Part shown: in pieces, positions 8,188 to 17,288 of the stretch
Numbering within the stretch: position 1 is the first letter of the stretch
How the letters are laid out: each line of letters opens with the position of its first letter
NCBI RefSeq assembly: GCF_902498185.1
Contig: NZ_CABVIX010000004.1
Coordinates: 186,001 to 250,000, forward strand
Length of the DNA: 64,000 nucleotides
DNA from: Pseudomonas fluorescens
GTDB taxonomy: Bacteria; Pseudomonadota; Gammaproteobacteria; Pseudomonadales; Pseudomonadaceae
Direction of reading: 5' to 3'
Made by a program: the position numbers and the translations under genes
Notes under the pieces: model-generated
Databases searched by the model: none
Seen by the model: the letters and a program-made list of their open reading frames with translations, nothing else
Told to the model about the DNA's origin: nothing

Positions 8188-10962
8188 ATGAACTACTTTC
8201 CCCCCGAAAACCTGCAATGGGTACGTGCGGCGCTCGCGGATTTTCCGCGCCCCGACCTCAAGGCACGGGAAACACTCCAGCACTGGCTGGGCACCCATGG
8301 CGTGACGCTGGCAGCGGACGAGATCGATGTCGTCACCCTTCACTACCAGTTCGAACCCCTCGGCGAAGGCCGTTCGCACTTTCGCGAGCAGGGCGTGATC
8401 GTACAAAAGGTCTCGCTGGTGGAGGCCCTGTTGGGCAATTGGCAAGGCGAGCCCACAGAAGGACACGGCGGCTTTCACTATGGCGACTGGGCCGGACAAG
8501 CACCCAGGGGGCCATTGACCCTGGTCGAACGCCTGGAGCCACCGGGCCTGTTCCAGAACGGCCCCAACTATCTGGTCTACAACGGCCTCTACCGGCGCAC
8601 CGTCCCGGCTCGCTACGACGCCGGCACGCACATCGCCTTGCGCGCCGAAACGCTGCAGAGCTTCATCTGGGGCCTGCATTTTCACAACCTGTACAAGGCT
8701 GAACTGGATCTTTACTGGCAACAGCACGCGACGGACTACCAGAACGCGGTCAAGATCAACTTCATCGCCGCTTGCAACAAGCAGGTGCGTGAAGGCAGCC
8801 TGCCGGATCACGCGCGCCAGCTGGCGTGGCAAGTCGCCGGCTTGCTGCCGCCCGCACGCGGGGAAGCATCTGGTGCCGCGGCCAATCCGTACCCGAGCGT
8901 GGAGGTGCGAATGCTCAACGTCTACGGGTACACCGCCACCGCGCTGCCCTGCATCAAGGACAACCACAGCGGCTTGACCCTGCTGTACATTCCCGGCAAC
9001 AGCTCGCCTTTGCACAGCTTCGACAGCGAGTCGGCGATGAAGAGCTGGTTTGCCCGGCAGTGCCAGGACCCCGCCAGACGCCAGGCCCTGCGTGACTGCT
9101 TCAGTCCCGCCGACTGGCCCGACGGACTGGATTTCAGCGGCCTGGAGACGGCCCTCACCGGGCTGGGCCTGTATCCCAGGCCGCATCGGCCTGCGGCCAA
9201 CCAGTCCGGGTTCGCCACCAGTGGCACCTGGCATCCGCAGGAAATGGTCAACTACCGGCCCGATCATTACAGCCCCAGGATCGACGGCGACCTCTTCCGG
9301 GTCCTCACCGAACGCCAGCGCAAGCGCTCCCAAGCCGATGCCGACAGCCTGATCACCAGCAATCACCAGGTCGACAAGGCCAGGTGGCGCAGTTACCTGG
9401 GCCTGGCCACCACCTTGCTGTTGCCTGTCTCCCTGGTGATACCGGAGCTTGCGCTGTTGGTGCTGACTGGCGGGATAGCCCAGTTTGGCCTGGGGCTGGA
9501 CCAGGCGATCAATGGCAAGACGCTGCGCGACAAGGCGCAGGGTGTCGAAGGACAGGTCTACGGGCTGCTCAATGCGTTGCCGCTGCTGGCCGGCACCTTG
9601 AGGTCGGGTTCGGCGCTGTTCATCTACCGCCGTCCGGGCTGGGTGCCGATCGGCAGGCTCACCCGCCTGCTGTCCGAGACCCCGCGTGAAGAGCCGCCGA
9701 TCCCGCTTGAGCCCGTGGAAAGCGCGTTTCGTCCGGATGAACAGGTTGCGCAGTTTCCCGTATCGGCGCCCAGCTACCTGGTGAACCGCATCGATGCCGG
9801 CCTGTACCCGCGATTCAGCGCACTGATCGCAGAGACGCCCGAGGCGGGAGAAGTCGCGGTGCACTACGAGCTCGGCAGTGACAGTTTCATCCGCGTCATC
9901 GATCTGGAAACCGCAGACTCGCCGCGCTTTATCATTCCCGAGCAAGGCGGCAACGGCCTGGTGCGCCTGCAAGACCCCGGCCGGGCGGTCAGCGATGCGC
10001 AGCGCATGGCGAGTCTGCGCAAGCTGGGTATCCAGGTTGATCTGCCGGTCGATTTCGCGCTGTACCAGACGCTGCCGCGCACACCGATCCCGGCTCGTCT
10101 GTTCAGTGTCTGGGTGGGAGACAGGGAGATCGGTACGCCGTTTCTGGACGCTTTGAGCCACAACTCAGGTGCGTTGGAGGGCACCGACCATGAGTACCAG
10201 CTGTTTCTGTCGCGCCAGCAACCTGCGGTATACAGGCGCAACCATGCGTTGCTGGCGGCGCGTGCGCCGAGGATCAGCGTGCTGCCGCTCGAAGACCAGC
10301 CGGCCTTCACGGCTTTTGCCCAGAGCCGCTATTTCGCCCAGTACCAGGCCGCCCTGGAAGGGAATGGCGGGCTTGCCCGCAACTACAGCTCGGCGGCGGA
10401 TATTCTGCGCGTGCGCCTGCTGCATGCCCAGGGAGGCCTGTACATCGACGCCGACGACCGCCTGGTACTGTCAGCGGCCCCCGGCCCTGCCGGCCCCTTG
10501 CTTGCTCGTTTCTCCCTGATGACCACCGAGGACGGGTTGATCCTGGCCCCACCGGTCTCCAATGACCGCCTCGGGATGTACTTGAAGTACAACACCAGCA
10601 TGATTGGCAGCCATGCCGGCAATCCGACGCTGGATGCGATTTCGGAAGAAATGCTCCAGCGCCATGCCGAGGATCCGGAGTTTTATCGGCATCGCCCTGA
10701 TCACCGTCTCCAGCCGACAGAGTTCGATGCCTATGCCCGACGTCTCAACCGCCTGACCGGCCCCGGCGTGGTGAACGACGTGATTGACCGGCGCCTGCCC
10801 TGGCTGCGGCAATTGCGTGAGCTCTGCGTGCTGATCGTCGCACCCGTACGGGATGCGTCACGGGTGATTCGTCTCAAGGAACTGATCCACACCCTCAAGC
10901 AGCAAGCGCCGCTGGACCAGCTGATCGAGATGGGCCAGGCCAACAGCTGGACCACCACCTGA
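8188..10962 (+). CDS. TcdB-like glycosyltransferase toxin with dermonecrotic-toxin-type N-terminus (copy 1)
   Basis: A 924-residue protein. Residues 1-390 resemble the Pseudomonas dermonecrotic-toxin (DUF6543) type: LTLLYIPGNSSPLHSF, ending with VNYRPDHYSPRIDGDLF. Residues 402-445 are strongly hydrophobic and could insert in a membrane. From about residue 635 a TcdA/TcdB-like GT-A domain follows: FSVWVGD with W642 (donor-stacking tryptophan of this fold), NYSSAADILRVRLLHAQGG, and the metal/sugar DxD at D754-A-D756. The later motifs SMIGSHAGNPTLDAI and LTGPGVV also fit. Expected action is sugar transfer to a host or target protein. No signal peptide or classical secretion signal is seen. A homologue follows 71 bp downstream. 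No transposase flanks the pair. Confidence 0.85.
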   Translation: MNYFPPENLQWVRAALADFPRPDLKARETLQHWLGTHGVTLAADEIDVVTLHYQFEPLGEGRSHFREQGVIVQKVSLVEALLGNWQGEPTEGHGGFHYGDWAGQAPRGPLTLVERLEPPGLFQNGPNYLVYNGLYRRTVPARYDAGTHIALRAETLQSFIWGLHFHNLYKAELDLYWQQHATDYQNAVKINFIAACNKQVREGSLPDHARQLAWQVAGLLPPARGEASGAAANPYPSVEVRMLNVYGYTATALPCIKDNHSGLTLLYIPGNSSPLHSFDSESAMKSWFARQCQDPARRQALRDCFSPADWPDGLDFSGLETALTGLGLYPRPHRPAANQSGFATSGTWHPQEMVNYRPDHYSPRIDGDLFRVLTERQRKRSQADADSLITSNHQVDKARWRSYLGLATTLLLPVSLVIPELALLVLTGGIAQFGLGLDQAINGKTLRDKAQGVEGQVYGLLNALPLLAGTLRSGSALFIYRRPGWVPIGRLTRLLSETPREEPPIPLEPVESAFRPDEQVAQFPVSAPSYLVNRIDAGLYPRFSALIAETPEAGEVAVHYELGSDSFIRVIDLETADSPRFIIPEQGGNGLVRLQDPGRAVSDAQRMASLRKLGIQVDLPVDFALYQTLPRTPIPARLFSVWVGDREIGTPFLDALSHNSGALEGTDHEYQLFLSRQQPAVYRRNHALLAARAPRISVLPLEDQPAFTAFAQSRYFAQYQAALEGNGGLARNYSSAADILRVRLLHAQGGLYIDADDRLVLSAAPGPAGPLLARFSLMTTEDGLILAPPVSNDRLGMYLKYNTSMIGSHAGNPTLDAISEEMLQRHAEDPEFYRHRPDHRLQPTEFDAYARRLNRLTGPGVVNDVIDRRLPWLRQLRELCVLIVAPVRDASRVIRLKELIHTLKQQAPLDQLIEMGQANSWTTT

Positions 10963-11033
10963 CGAGCATTATCTACCGTTGCACGCCACGCTCAGGGTAG
11001 ATCCTGTGGCTTTTCACACCCACGGAGACAGCC

Positions 11034-13799
11034 ATGTCCAGCACACCCATCAACCCCGCTGGCGTACAGTATGTACGCGACCACCTTGCCAACATCCCCC
11101 GGCCCGACCGCGCCGCCGAACGCGCTATCGAGCAGTGGCTGTCGACACAAGGCGTCAAGCTGCCTCCCGACCGGATCGATGTCGTCACGCTGCACCTGCA
11201 CCCTGACTCGGCCGCCGGTTACCAGGCTGCAGTGGCACAACGCGTGAGCCTGACACAAGCCCTGCTGATGAACTGGCAGGGCGAGTCCGACAACGATATT
11301 TTCGGCGCGCTGTTCAAGACACCCTGGGCCGGCACTCTTCCCGGGGACGGCCCGATCACGCTCGTCGACCGGCTTGATCCACAACCGCTGGGCCACACCG
11401 GGGCGTGGTACGAGGTGTTCAATGGCCTGTTCCGGCGCACCGAGCCGGCCCGCTACGACCACTCGACGCTGCTCGACCTCCGCGCAGAAGCACTGCAACG
11501 CCACATTGAAGCGCTGGACTTCCATGCCCGCTACACCGCTTCGCTCGACGCGTTCTGGCAGGCCCAGCTGGCCAATCATCGCCTTTGCTGCAAGCTCAAC
11601 TTCATTGCCGCCTGCAACAAACAGGTCGGCGAAAACAGCCTCAGCGACGCCGCACGCAAACTGGCCTGGCGGGCAGCCGGGCTGACTCCCCGCGGCAGCG
11701 GCCTACGCCTGAGCACGCTGAGCATCTATGGCTATGCAGCCACCGACCTGCTCTACATCCACGACATCGACAGCGCACTCACCGTGCTGTATGTCCCGGG
11801 CAACAGTGCTCCGCTGCTGGAATTCGCCAGCGAAAACCTGTTGAAGGACTGGGTCGGCCAGCAGTGCAAGAGCCCCGCCAGGCGTCAGGCCCTCAAACAG
11901 CACTTCAGGCTGGCTGACGGCCCCCAGGGTATTGATTTCAGTGGCCTGGACACCGCGCTGGAAGGCCTGGGCGCCTACCCGCTCAACCACAGCCTGCCGC
12001 CGGAACATGGCTTTTTCAACGACGACGGTACCTGGCCCCCGCGCACCTATGTCAACTACCGGCCCGGCAAATACAACCCAAGGATCACCGGCGACCTGTT
12101 TCAGGCGCTGGCAGAGCGTCAGCGGCAGCGCACCTATGACGATGCCGACTTCATCATCACCAGCAACGGCGAAGTCACCAAGTCCAGGTGGGCCGGCTAC
12201 CTCAACTGCACACTGAACCTGCTGGCACCGGTGACCTTCGTGGTACCGGGGCTGGCACCATTGTTGGCACTGGGCGGCATCGTCCAGCTCGGCCTTGGCT
12301 TGGACCAGGCGATCAATGGCAAAACCTTGAGGGACAAGAACGAAGGGATCGGCAACATCGCCTATGGCTTGTTCAATGCAGCACCACTGGCTGTGCACGC
12401 CGCGGCCAGCGGCGGCAAGCTGTTCAGCTTCAAGTCCGGTGAATTCGTGAGCCTGAGCCGTATCAATGAACAGTGGGGCTATCCCCTCAGCCCCATGGAC
12501 GCGCCACGGCTGCCGGAACTGGACGGCGCGCCGTTCTTCGAAGCGGGTGACGCGCCCGCAGCACCGGTCGGGCCTCCCCAGCCCTACTATCCCGTAAGCC
12601 GCACTCTGGACTGGACCGCCAGGACTGAATCCATAAGTGGGTGGGAGGAAGTGGACGAGTACTCGATACAAGTCGACCTTGTCTACGATCTCGAGGCCGA
12701 CCTCTTCATCAAAAAAGCCGACCTCAACAGCGTCAGCCCCACCTATTACCAATCGCGTGCAGACGAGCGTTTCCTCCAGCGTGTCAATCCCGATGCCCGC
12801 CCGGTTACCAACCAGATGCGCAGGGAAACGTTACGCGTCCTTGACGTTGACCTGTCGTTGCCGGTGCAAATCCCTGTGCGGCCGGGCAACCTGCGCCCCA
12901 TCCCCAAGACCATTTCTTCTCTTTGGGTAGGCGACAAGACCCTCAGCCCGGCGCTGCTGGACAACCTTGCCAGGAACAGCGAGCGGCTGCAGCAAAGCGC
13001 GTATCGGTACCGGCTGTTTCTCTCCAACGCCAACCCCCAGGCGTATGCGCAAAACCTGCAGCTGTTACGCGCCAAGGCGCCGGGGCTGATCGTCGAAACG
13101 CTCGAGGAGCAGGCTTTTTTCAGGGCATTTCAAGAGAGCGAAAACTTCGCGCAGTACCAGGCTGCGATCGATGGCAATGGCGGGGTTGCCACCAATTACA
13201 GCTCAGCGTCTGACGTCTTGCGCTACCCGATGCTGTACGAGCAGGGTGGGCTGTACATGGACGTCGACGATGAACTGCTTGCGGCCGGGTCTACGCGCAG
13301 AACGTATCTGGGCGCCGACACCGCCGTGGTCGAACCTATCGACACCGTGGAGCTTGCAGCCACCGAGGAGGGCCTGTTGCTCCAGCCGCCGATCTGCAAC
13401 CACCTGCTGGACATGCGGCACCAGTTCAACTCCAGCATGATCGGCAGTCATCCCGGCAACCCCACGCTGCGGGCGATCTCGCGAGAGATGCACCTGCGCT
13501 ACCAAGCCGACCCGCACTTCTACAGCGCCAGGCCCAGCCGGCTGGACGATCCCGCGGCTTTCCACGACTACGCCAGCCGCTTGAGCCGACTGACCGGGCC
13601 AGCCTTGCTGACCGACATGGTCGACCGGCTGCTACCCGATCTGTATCGGATGCGGCAAATCGAAAAGATGATCAAGCTTCCCATGATCAATGGCCACAAC
13701 TTCCTGGACATCGAGCAATGGCAGGTGGCCGAGCGCAGCCTCATGCCACTGCGCCGGATCGCAGCAGTAGGGAGCACGCAATCATGGGCCACGCACTGA
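11034..13799 (+). CDS. TcdB-like glycosyltransferase toxin with dermonecrotic-toxin-type N-terminus (copy 2)
   Basis: A 921-residue homologue of the preceding protein along its whole length. Shared blocks include NFIAACNKQV, LTVLYVPGNSAPLLEF, the hydrophobic segment with LGLDQAINGKTLRDK, and the GT-A core. Copy 2 has SSLWVGD, NYSSASDVLRYPMLYEQGG and YMDVDDE, with the DxD at D743-V-D745. All expected catalytic motifs are present in both copies. Divergence is substantial, so the duplication is not recent. A clear GGAGA ribosome site lies 5 bp before the ATG. It converges on the DUF2802 gene 30 bp downstream. Secretion route and target are not evident. Confidence 0.85.
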   Translation: MSSTPINPAGVQYVRDHLANIPRPDRAAERAIEQWLSTQGVKLPPDRIDVVTLHLHPDSAAGYQAAVAQRVSLTQALLMNWQGESDNDIFGALFKTPWAGTLPGDGPITLVDRLDPQPLGHTGAWYEVFNGLFRRTEPARYDHSTLLDLRAEALQRHIEALDFHARYTASLDAFWQAQLANHRLCCKLNFIAACNKQVGENSLSDAARKLAWRAAGLTPRGSGLRLSTLSIYGYAATDLLYIHDIDSALTVLYVPGNSAPLLEFASENLLKDWVGQQCKSPARRQALKQHFRLADGPQGIDFSGLDTALEGLGAYPLNHSLPPEHGFFNDDGTWPPRTYVNYRPGKYNPRITGDLFQALAERQRQRTYDDADFIITSNGEVTKSRWAGYLNCTLNLLAPVTFVVPGLAPLLALGGIVQLGLGLDQAINGKTLRDKNEGIGNIAYGLFNAAPLAVHAAASGGKLFSFKSGEFVSLSRINEQWGYPLSPMDAPRLPELDGAPFFEAGDAPAAPVGPPQPYYPVSRTLDWTARTESISGWEEVDEYSIQVDLVYDLEADLFIKKADLNSVSPTYYQSRADERFLQRVNPDARPVTNQMRRETLRVLDVDLSLPVQIPVRPGNLRPIPKTISSLWVGDKTLSPALLDNLARNSERLQQSAYRYRLFLSNANPQAYAQNLQLLRAKAPGLIVETLEEQAFFRAFQESENFAQYQAAIDGNGGVATNYSSASDVLRYPMLYEQGGLYMDVDDELLAAGSTRRTYLGADTAVVEPIDTVELAATEEGLLLQPPICNHLLDMRHQFNSSMIGSHPGNPTLRAISREMHLRYQADPHFYSARPSRLDDPAAFHDYASRLSRLTGPALLTDMVDRLLPDLYRMRQIEKMIKLPMINGHNFLDIEQWQVAERSLMPLRRIAAVGSTQSWATH

Positions 13800-13813
13800 A
13801 CCTGCAAGGCGAC

Positions 13814-13827
13814 CTGGCGGCCGCCAG
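13814..13827. repeat. Palindrome between convergent genes
   Basis: CTGGCGG (13814-13820) and CCGCCAG (13821-13827) form a perfect 14-bp palindrome in the 30-bp gap between the second toxin gene and the convergent DUF2802 gene. It has no T-run. It may act as a weak bidirectional terminator or be chance in GC-rich DNA. Confidence 0.3.
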
Positions 13828-13829
13828 TG

Positions 13830-14225
13830 TCACTGCGGCCGGTGCAGCTTGCTCATCAGCTCCGCCTCGGCCCGGGTAAGGCCGCAGGTCTGGCTGAGCT
13901 CGTCGACACTGGCGCCCATGCCCACCAGGCGGGCAGCCTGGGTGAACGAAAGGCTGTGGGGGTCGCGCTGCTCAAGCTGCAGGAGCTTGTCTGGCAACGG
14001 CGCGACCACCGCGCGCAGCTCGTACAGTGCTTCGCCCATGCGCACGCTGCCGTTCTGGTAGTCGTCCAGGCGCTTGGCCAGGTCCTTGATGCGCTGATCG
14101 CGCAGTGCATCGCCCTGGGCCTGCTCGGCGGCAAGCTCGCGCTGACGCTTGGCGTAGTTGAGAAAAAACCACACGCTCAATGCCCAGAGCAGCGCCAGGA
14201 AGATGACAGCAACCTCGAAGATCAA
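13830..14225 (-). CDS. DUF2802 family membrane-anchored protein
   Basis: A 131-residue protein with one N-terminal membrane helix (IFEVAVIFLALLWALSVWFFL) and a coiled-coil-like charged middle. The C-terminal HTH-like end reads AARLVGMGASVDELSQTCGLTRAEAELM, characteristic of DUF2802. This family sits at the 3' end of the chemotaxis operon in Pseudomonas, directly after cheW. The cytoplasmic end resembles a helix-turn-helix, but no DNA-binding role is known to me. The function is unknown. It begins 1 bp after the cheW stop. Confidence 0.85.
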   Translation of the reverse strand: MIFEVAVIFLALLWALSVWFFLNYAKRQRELAAEQAQGDALRDQRIKDLAKRLDDYQNGSVRMGEALYELRAVVAPLPDKLLQLEQRDPHSLSFTQAARLVGMGASVDELSQTCGLTRAEAELMSKLHRPQ

Positions 14226-14226
14226 C

Positions 14227-14706
14227 TCAGATGTTCTCCAGCTCGGACCACTCTTCCTCGGTCATCATCTTGTCGAGTTCGACCAGGATCAGCAATTCAC
14301 CGTTCTTGTTGCACACGCCCTGGATGAACTTGGCCGATTCCTCGTTACCGACGTTCGGCGCGGTCTCGACTTCGGACTGACGCAGGTAGACCACTTCGGC
14401 GACGCTGTCGACCAGAATGCCCACGACCTGCTTGTCGGCTTCGATGATCACGATACGCGTGTTATCGGTCACTTCGGTCGGCATCAGGCCGAAACGCTGG
14501 CGGGTGTCGATCACCGTCACCACGTTGCCACGCAGGTTGATGATGCCCAGCACGTAGCTTGGCGCACCCGGTACCGGCGCGATCTCGGTGTAACGCAGCA
14601 CTTCCTGCACTTGCATCACGTTGATGCCATAGGACTCATTGTCCAGACGGAAGGTGACCCATTGCAGGATCGGATCCTCGGAACCCTGTGCAGACGACTT
14701 TTTCAT
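14227..14706 (-). CDS. cheW: Chemotaxis coupling protein CheW
   Basis: A 159-residue CheW with the two five-stranded SH3-like halves (QWVTFRLDNESYGINVMQVQEVL, then APSYVLGIINLRGNVVTVID). It links chemoreceptors to CheA at the cell pole. The frame extends 15 bp further up to a GTG (14721), but the ATG at 14706 (MKKSSAQG) has a GAGG ribosome site and is preferred. It follows the ParP-like gene in the same operon. Confidence 0.95.
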   Translation of the reverse strand: MKKSSAQGSEDPILQWVTFRLDNESYGINVMQVQEVLRYTEIAPVPGAPSYVLGIINLRGNVVTVIDTRQRFGLMPTEVTDNTRIVIIEADKQVVGILVDSVAEVVYLRQSEVETAPNVGNEESAKFIQGVCNKNGELLILVELDKMMTEEEWSELENI

Positions 14707-14746
14707 TCCCCAAACCCTCAAAATCCGCCTTGGGCGGTGTGTACTC

Positions 14747-15559
14747 TCATTTATGGTTCATGTGCATCTGCTTGACGGCGCCGCTGGCGATCAGCTCGGC
14801 CAGCTCGGCGACGTCGAGCAACGCGCACATGTGTTCGATTACGGTGCCGGCCAGCCAAGGGCGCTGGCCCCGTTGGCTACGCCATTTGATCTCGTTCGGG
14901 TCCAGGCGCAGCGAACGGCTGACCTGATGGACCGCCAGCCCCCACTCGTAGCCCTGCACCGAAATCACGTAGTGCAGTCCCTGGCGAAAATCGTCGCGGT
15001 AGCGGTCAGGCATGACCCAGCGCGCGGTATCCAGCACCTTCAGGTTGCCCGCTTGGCACGGCAGGATGCCGAGAAACCAGTCAGGCTGGCCAAACAACGG
15101 CGTCAGCTCCTGCCCGGCCAAGGTGTAGATCGAGCCCAGGCACACCAGTGGCACCGCCAAAGTCAGCCCGGCGACATCGAACAGCAGGCACTCGAACGGC
15201 TCCGCCGCCCAGGCCGGACGTCCGTCGACGGTGGTCGGCGGGACTGGCGTCGTAGGGCCGGCCGGCAGATGCAGGTCGACCAGGGGTTCGGCAGGTGCCT
15301 GCAGATCAAGCAATACCGGCACGCACGTCTGGGGGGCCACCTCGGCCTTCACCCCGCTCACCACGGGCTGGGCATCGCGGGCCTGCTCCTCGCGGACCGC
15401 GGCCTCGAATTCGACGGTCGGCACGAGATCTGCCTGAGCCGCGACGGCAGGCATGTCCAGGGGCGCTTCGAGTTCTTCGGTCGCCTCCTGCAACAAGCCA
15501 TCGAGATAGGACTGCAGCGCCAGCTGGGGGCGCGTGGTCGTCTGCGTGGAACGTGTCAT
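14747..15559 (-). CDS. CheW-domain protein, ParP-like array-anchoring protein
   Basis: A 270-residue protein. Residues 1-125 are Pro/Ala/Glu-rich and look disordered. The C-terminal ~140 residues are a CheW-like domain (FECLLFDVAGLTLAVPLVCLGSIYTL). In Vibrio and Pseudomonas, a gene of this build next to a ParC ATPase encodes ParP, which ties CheA arrays to the pole. The ATG at 15559 overlaps the ParC-like stop by 1 bp (TGATG), so translation is coupled. The longer open frame to 15991 would overlap the ATPase gene and was not used. Confidence 0.82.
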   Translation of the reverse strand: MTRSTQTTTRPQLALQSYLDGLLQEATEELEAPLDMPAVAAQADLVPTVEFEAAVREEQARDAQPVVSGVKAEVAPQTCVPVLLDLQAPAEPLVDLHLPAGPTTPVPPTTVDGRPAWAAEPFECLLFDVAGLTLAVPLVCLGSIYTLAGQELTPLFGQPDWFLGILPCQAGNLKVLDTARWVMPDRYRDDFRQGLHYVISVQGYEWGLAVHQVSRSLRLDPNEIKWRSQRGQRPWLAGTVIEHMCALLDVAELAELIASGAVKQMHMNHK

Positions 15560-16347
15560 CAGGCCACCTGCAATGCGCTGTTGTATGTCAGCAGCTGTTT
15601 GAGCAGCGCCCGATAGGCAACCACGCCGCGGCTCTTGCTGTCGAACTGCGAAGGCGTGACCCCGGCACGGCTGGCATCGCGAAGGCGCGTATCCACTGGA
15701 ATGAACCCCTGCCAGAGATGTTCCGGATAGCCGTCGCGCAGCACCTTCAAGGTACCCAGCGAGGCCTGGGTGCGCCGGTCGAAGAGCGTCGGCACGATGT
15801 GATAGGGCAAGGCCTGCTTGCGCGACCGGTTGACCATCGCCAAAGTACTGACCATCCGCTCCAGCCCCTTCACCGCCAGGTACTCGGTCTGCACGGGTAT
15901 CACCAGTTGCTGGCTGGCCGCCAGGGCATTGACCATAAGCACGCCAAGCAGCGGCGGGCTGTCGATCAATGCGTAGTCGAAATCCTGCCACAGCTGCGCC
16001 AGACTCTTGGCGATCACCAGGCCCAACCCGCCTTGCCCGGAGGACTGGCGCTCGAGCACTGCCAGCGCCGTGCTCGACGGCAGCAGGGAAATCCGCTCAT
16101 GGCTGGTTGGCAGCAACAGTTGCCCCGGCAGCCCTTCGGGCACCATTCCCATGTGCAGGAACAGGTCGTAGCAGCTGTGTTCCAGCGCATCGGGGTTATG
16201 CCCGAAGTAACTGGTCATGGACCCGTGCGGGTCGAGATCGACCACCACCACGCGCTTGCCCGCGTCGGCCAGCAGGCCGGCCAGGGCGATCGAAGTGGTG
16301 GTCTTGCCCACGCCACCTTTTTGATTGGCTACTGCCCAGACTCTCAT
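15559..16347 (-). CDS. ParA/MinD-type ATPase, ParC-like polar localiser of chemotaxis arrays
   Basis: A 262-residue ATPase with the deviant Walker A NQKGGVGKTTTS (residues 8-19), the VVVVDLDPHGS switch region and a Walker B at DYALIDSPPLLG. In this position (between motD and the ParP-like gene) the family member is ParC, which positions chemotaxis proteins at the old pole. It is not the chromosome-partition ParA, since no parB or parS-like gene is adjacent. Confidence 0.88.
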   Translation of the reverse strand: MRVWAVANQKGGVGKTTTSIALAGLLADAGKRVVVVDLDPHGSMTSYFGHNPDALEHSCYDLFLHMGMVPEGLPGQLLLPTSHERISLLPSSTALAVLERQSSGQGGLGLVIAKSLAQLWQDFDYALIDSPPLLGVLMVNALAASQQLVIPVQTEYLAVKGLERMVSTLAMVNRSRKQALPYHIVPTLFDRRTQASLGTLKVLRDGYPEHLWQGFIPVDTRLRDASRAGVTPSQFDSKSRGVVAYRALLKQLLTYNSALQVA

Positions 16348-16397
16348 CGTGTGTCGCTTCCTCCCGGCAAGGCCGCCTGCCCTGCCAGGACCGTATT

Positions 16398-17285
16398 TTA
16401 AAAAGTCGGTGACGGGGAATTGACGGGATTGCCCCCAGCCGTCGGTATGGCCGATGCAGGTGCAGTTTGTGTGCCAGCCCGCCTCAATGCCGCATCTGGC
16501 GTCGAATTCGCCGATCCCGAACTGGTCAGGCTGCGGCGCACTTCGAGGTTGCGAGAGATCACCAGCACGACCCGGCGGTTGCGCGCACGCCCCTCGGCAG
16601 TGTCGTTGCTGGTCACCGGCTGGTACTCGCCGTAACCGACTGAGGCCATGCGCCCCGGATCTACGCCATCCATTGCCAGCAGGCGAACGATGCTTGCCGC
16701 CCGAGCCGACGACAGCTCCCAGTTGGTGGGGTACTGGGAGGTTCGGATCGGCCGGTTATCGGTGAAACCTTCCACATGAACCGGATTGGCGAAAGGCTTG
16801 AGGATGTTCGCCACTTTTTCGATGATCGCGAACGCCATGTCGCTGGGCATCGCGTCACCGCTGCCGAACAACAGGGAAGAATTGAGCTCGATCTCTATCC
16901 ACAACTCATTCCCGCGCACTGTCATCTGATCGGACTTGATCAAGTCGCCAAAAGCATCGCGGACATCGTCGGCGATGGTATTGAGCACATCGTTGCTGTT
17001 TTGCGCGAGGCCAGCGTCAAGCTCCTCACTGTCCTTGATCAACGGTTGCGCCGGCTTGACGCTCTGCGGCTGCTCCTCACCGACGGGAATCGGCTTCACG
17101 CTCCGCGCGGGGTCGTTGAACACCCCGAGCAGCGCCTCGGACACCACCTTGTACTTGCCCTCGTTGATCGAGGAAATCGAATACATGACCACGAAAAACG
17201 CGAACAGCAAGGTAATGAAGTCGGCATACGACACCAGCCAGCGTTCGTGGTTTTCGGGCTCTTCGACCTTGCGACGGCGGGCCAT
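16398..17285 (-). CDS. motD: Flagellar stator protein MotD
   Basis: A 295-residue MotB-family protein with a short basic cytoplasmic head. One membrane helix (SYADFITLLFAFFVVMYSISS) carries the proton-accepting Asp of the family in W-L-V-S-Y-A-D-F. An OmpA-like peptidoglycan-binding domain follows (VHVEGFTDNRPI ... GYGEYQPVTSNDTAEGRARNRRV). With MotC it forms the second Pseudomonas stator, used for swarming and high-load swimming. The motAB set is not in this window. Begins 3 bp after motC ends. Confidence 0.95.
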   Translation of the reverse strand: MARRRKVEEPENHERWLVSYADFITLLFAFFVVMYSISSINEGKYKVVSEALLGVFNDPARSVKPIPVGEEQPQSVKPAQPLIKDSEELDAGLAQNSNDVLNTIADDVRDAFGDLIKSDQMTVRGNELWIEIELNSSLLFGSGDAMPSDMAFAIIEKVANILKPFANPVHVEGFTDNRPIRTSQYPTNWELSSARAASIVRLLAMDGVDPGRMASVGYGEYQPVTSNDTAEGRARNRRVVLVISRNLEVRRSLTSSGSANSTPDAALRRAGTQTAPASAIPTAGGNPVNSPSPTF

Positions 17286-17288
17286 GCG

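Noticed and set aside
8179..10161. A 660-codon minus-strand frame opposite the first toxin gene
   Set aside because: Biased composition and no recognisable domain; the plus-strand frame has clear glycosyltransferase motifs and a proper start.
8188..13799. Toxin pair considered as a prophage or transposon cargo with visible borders
   Set aside because: No integrase, transposase, tRNA target or terminal repeats were seen at either side, so a specific mobile element cannot be claimed.
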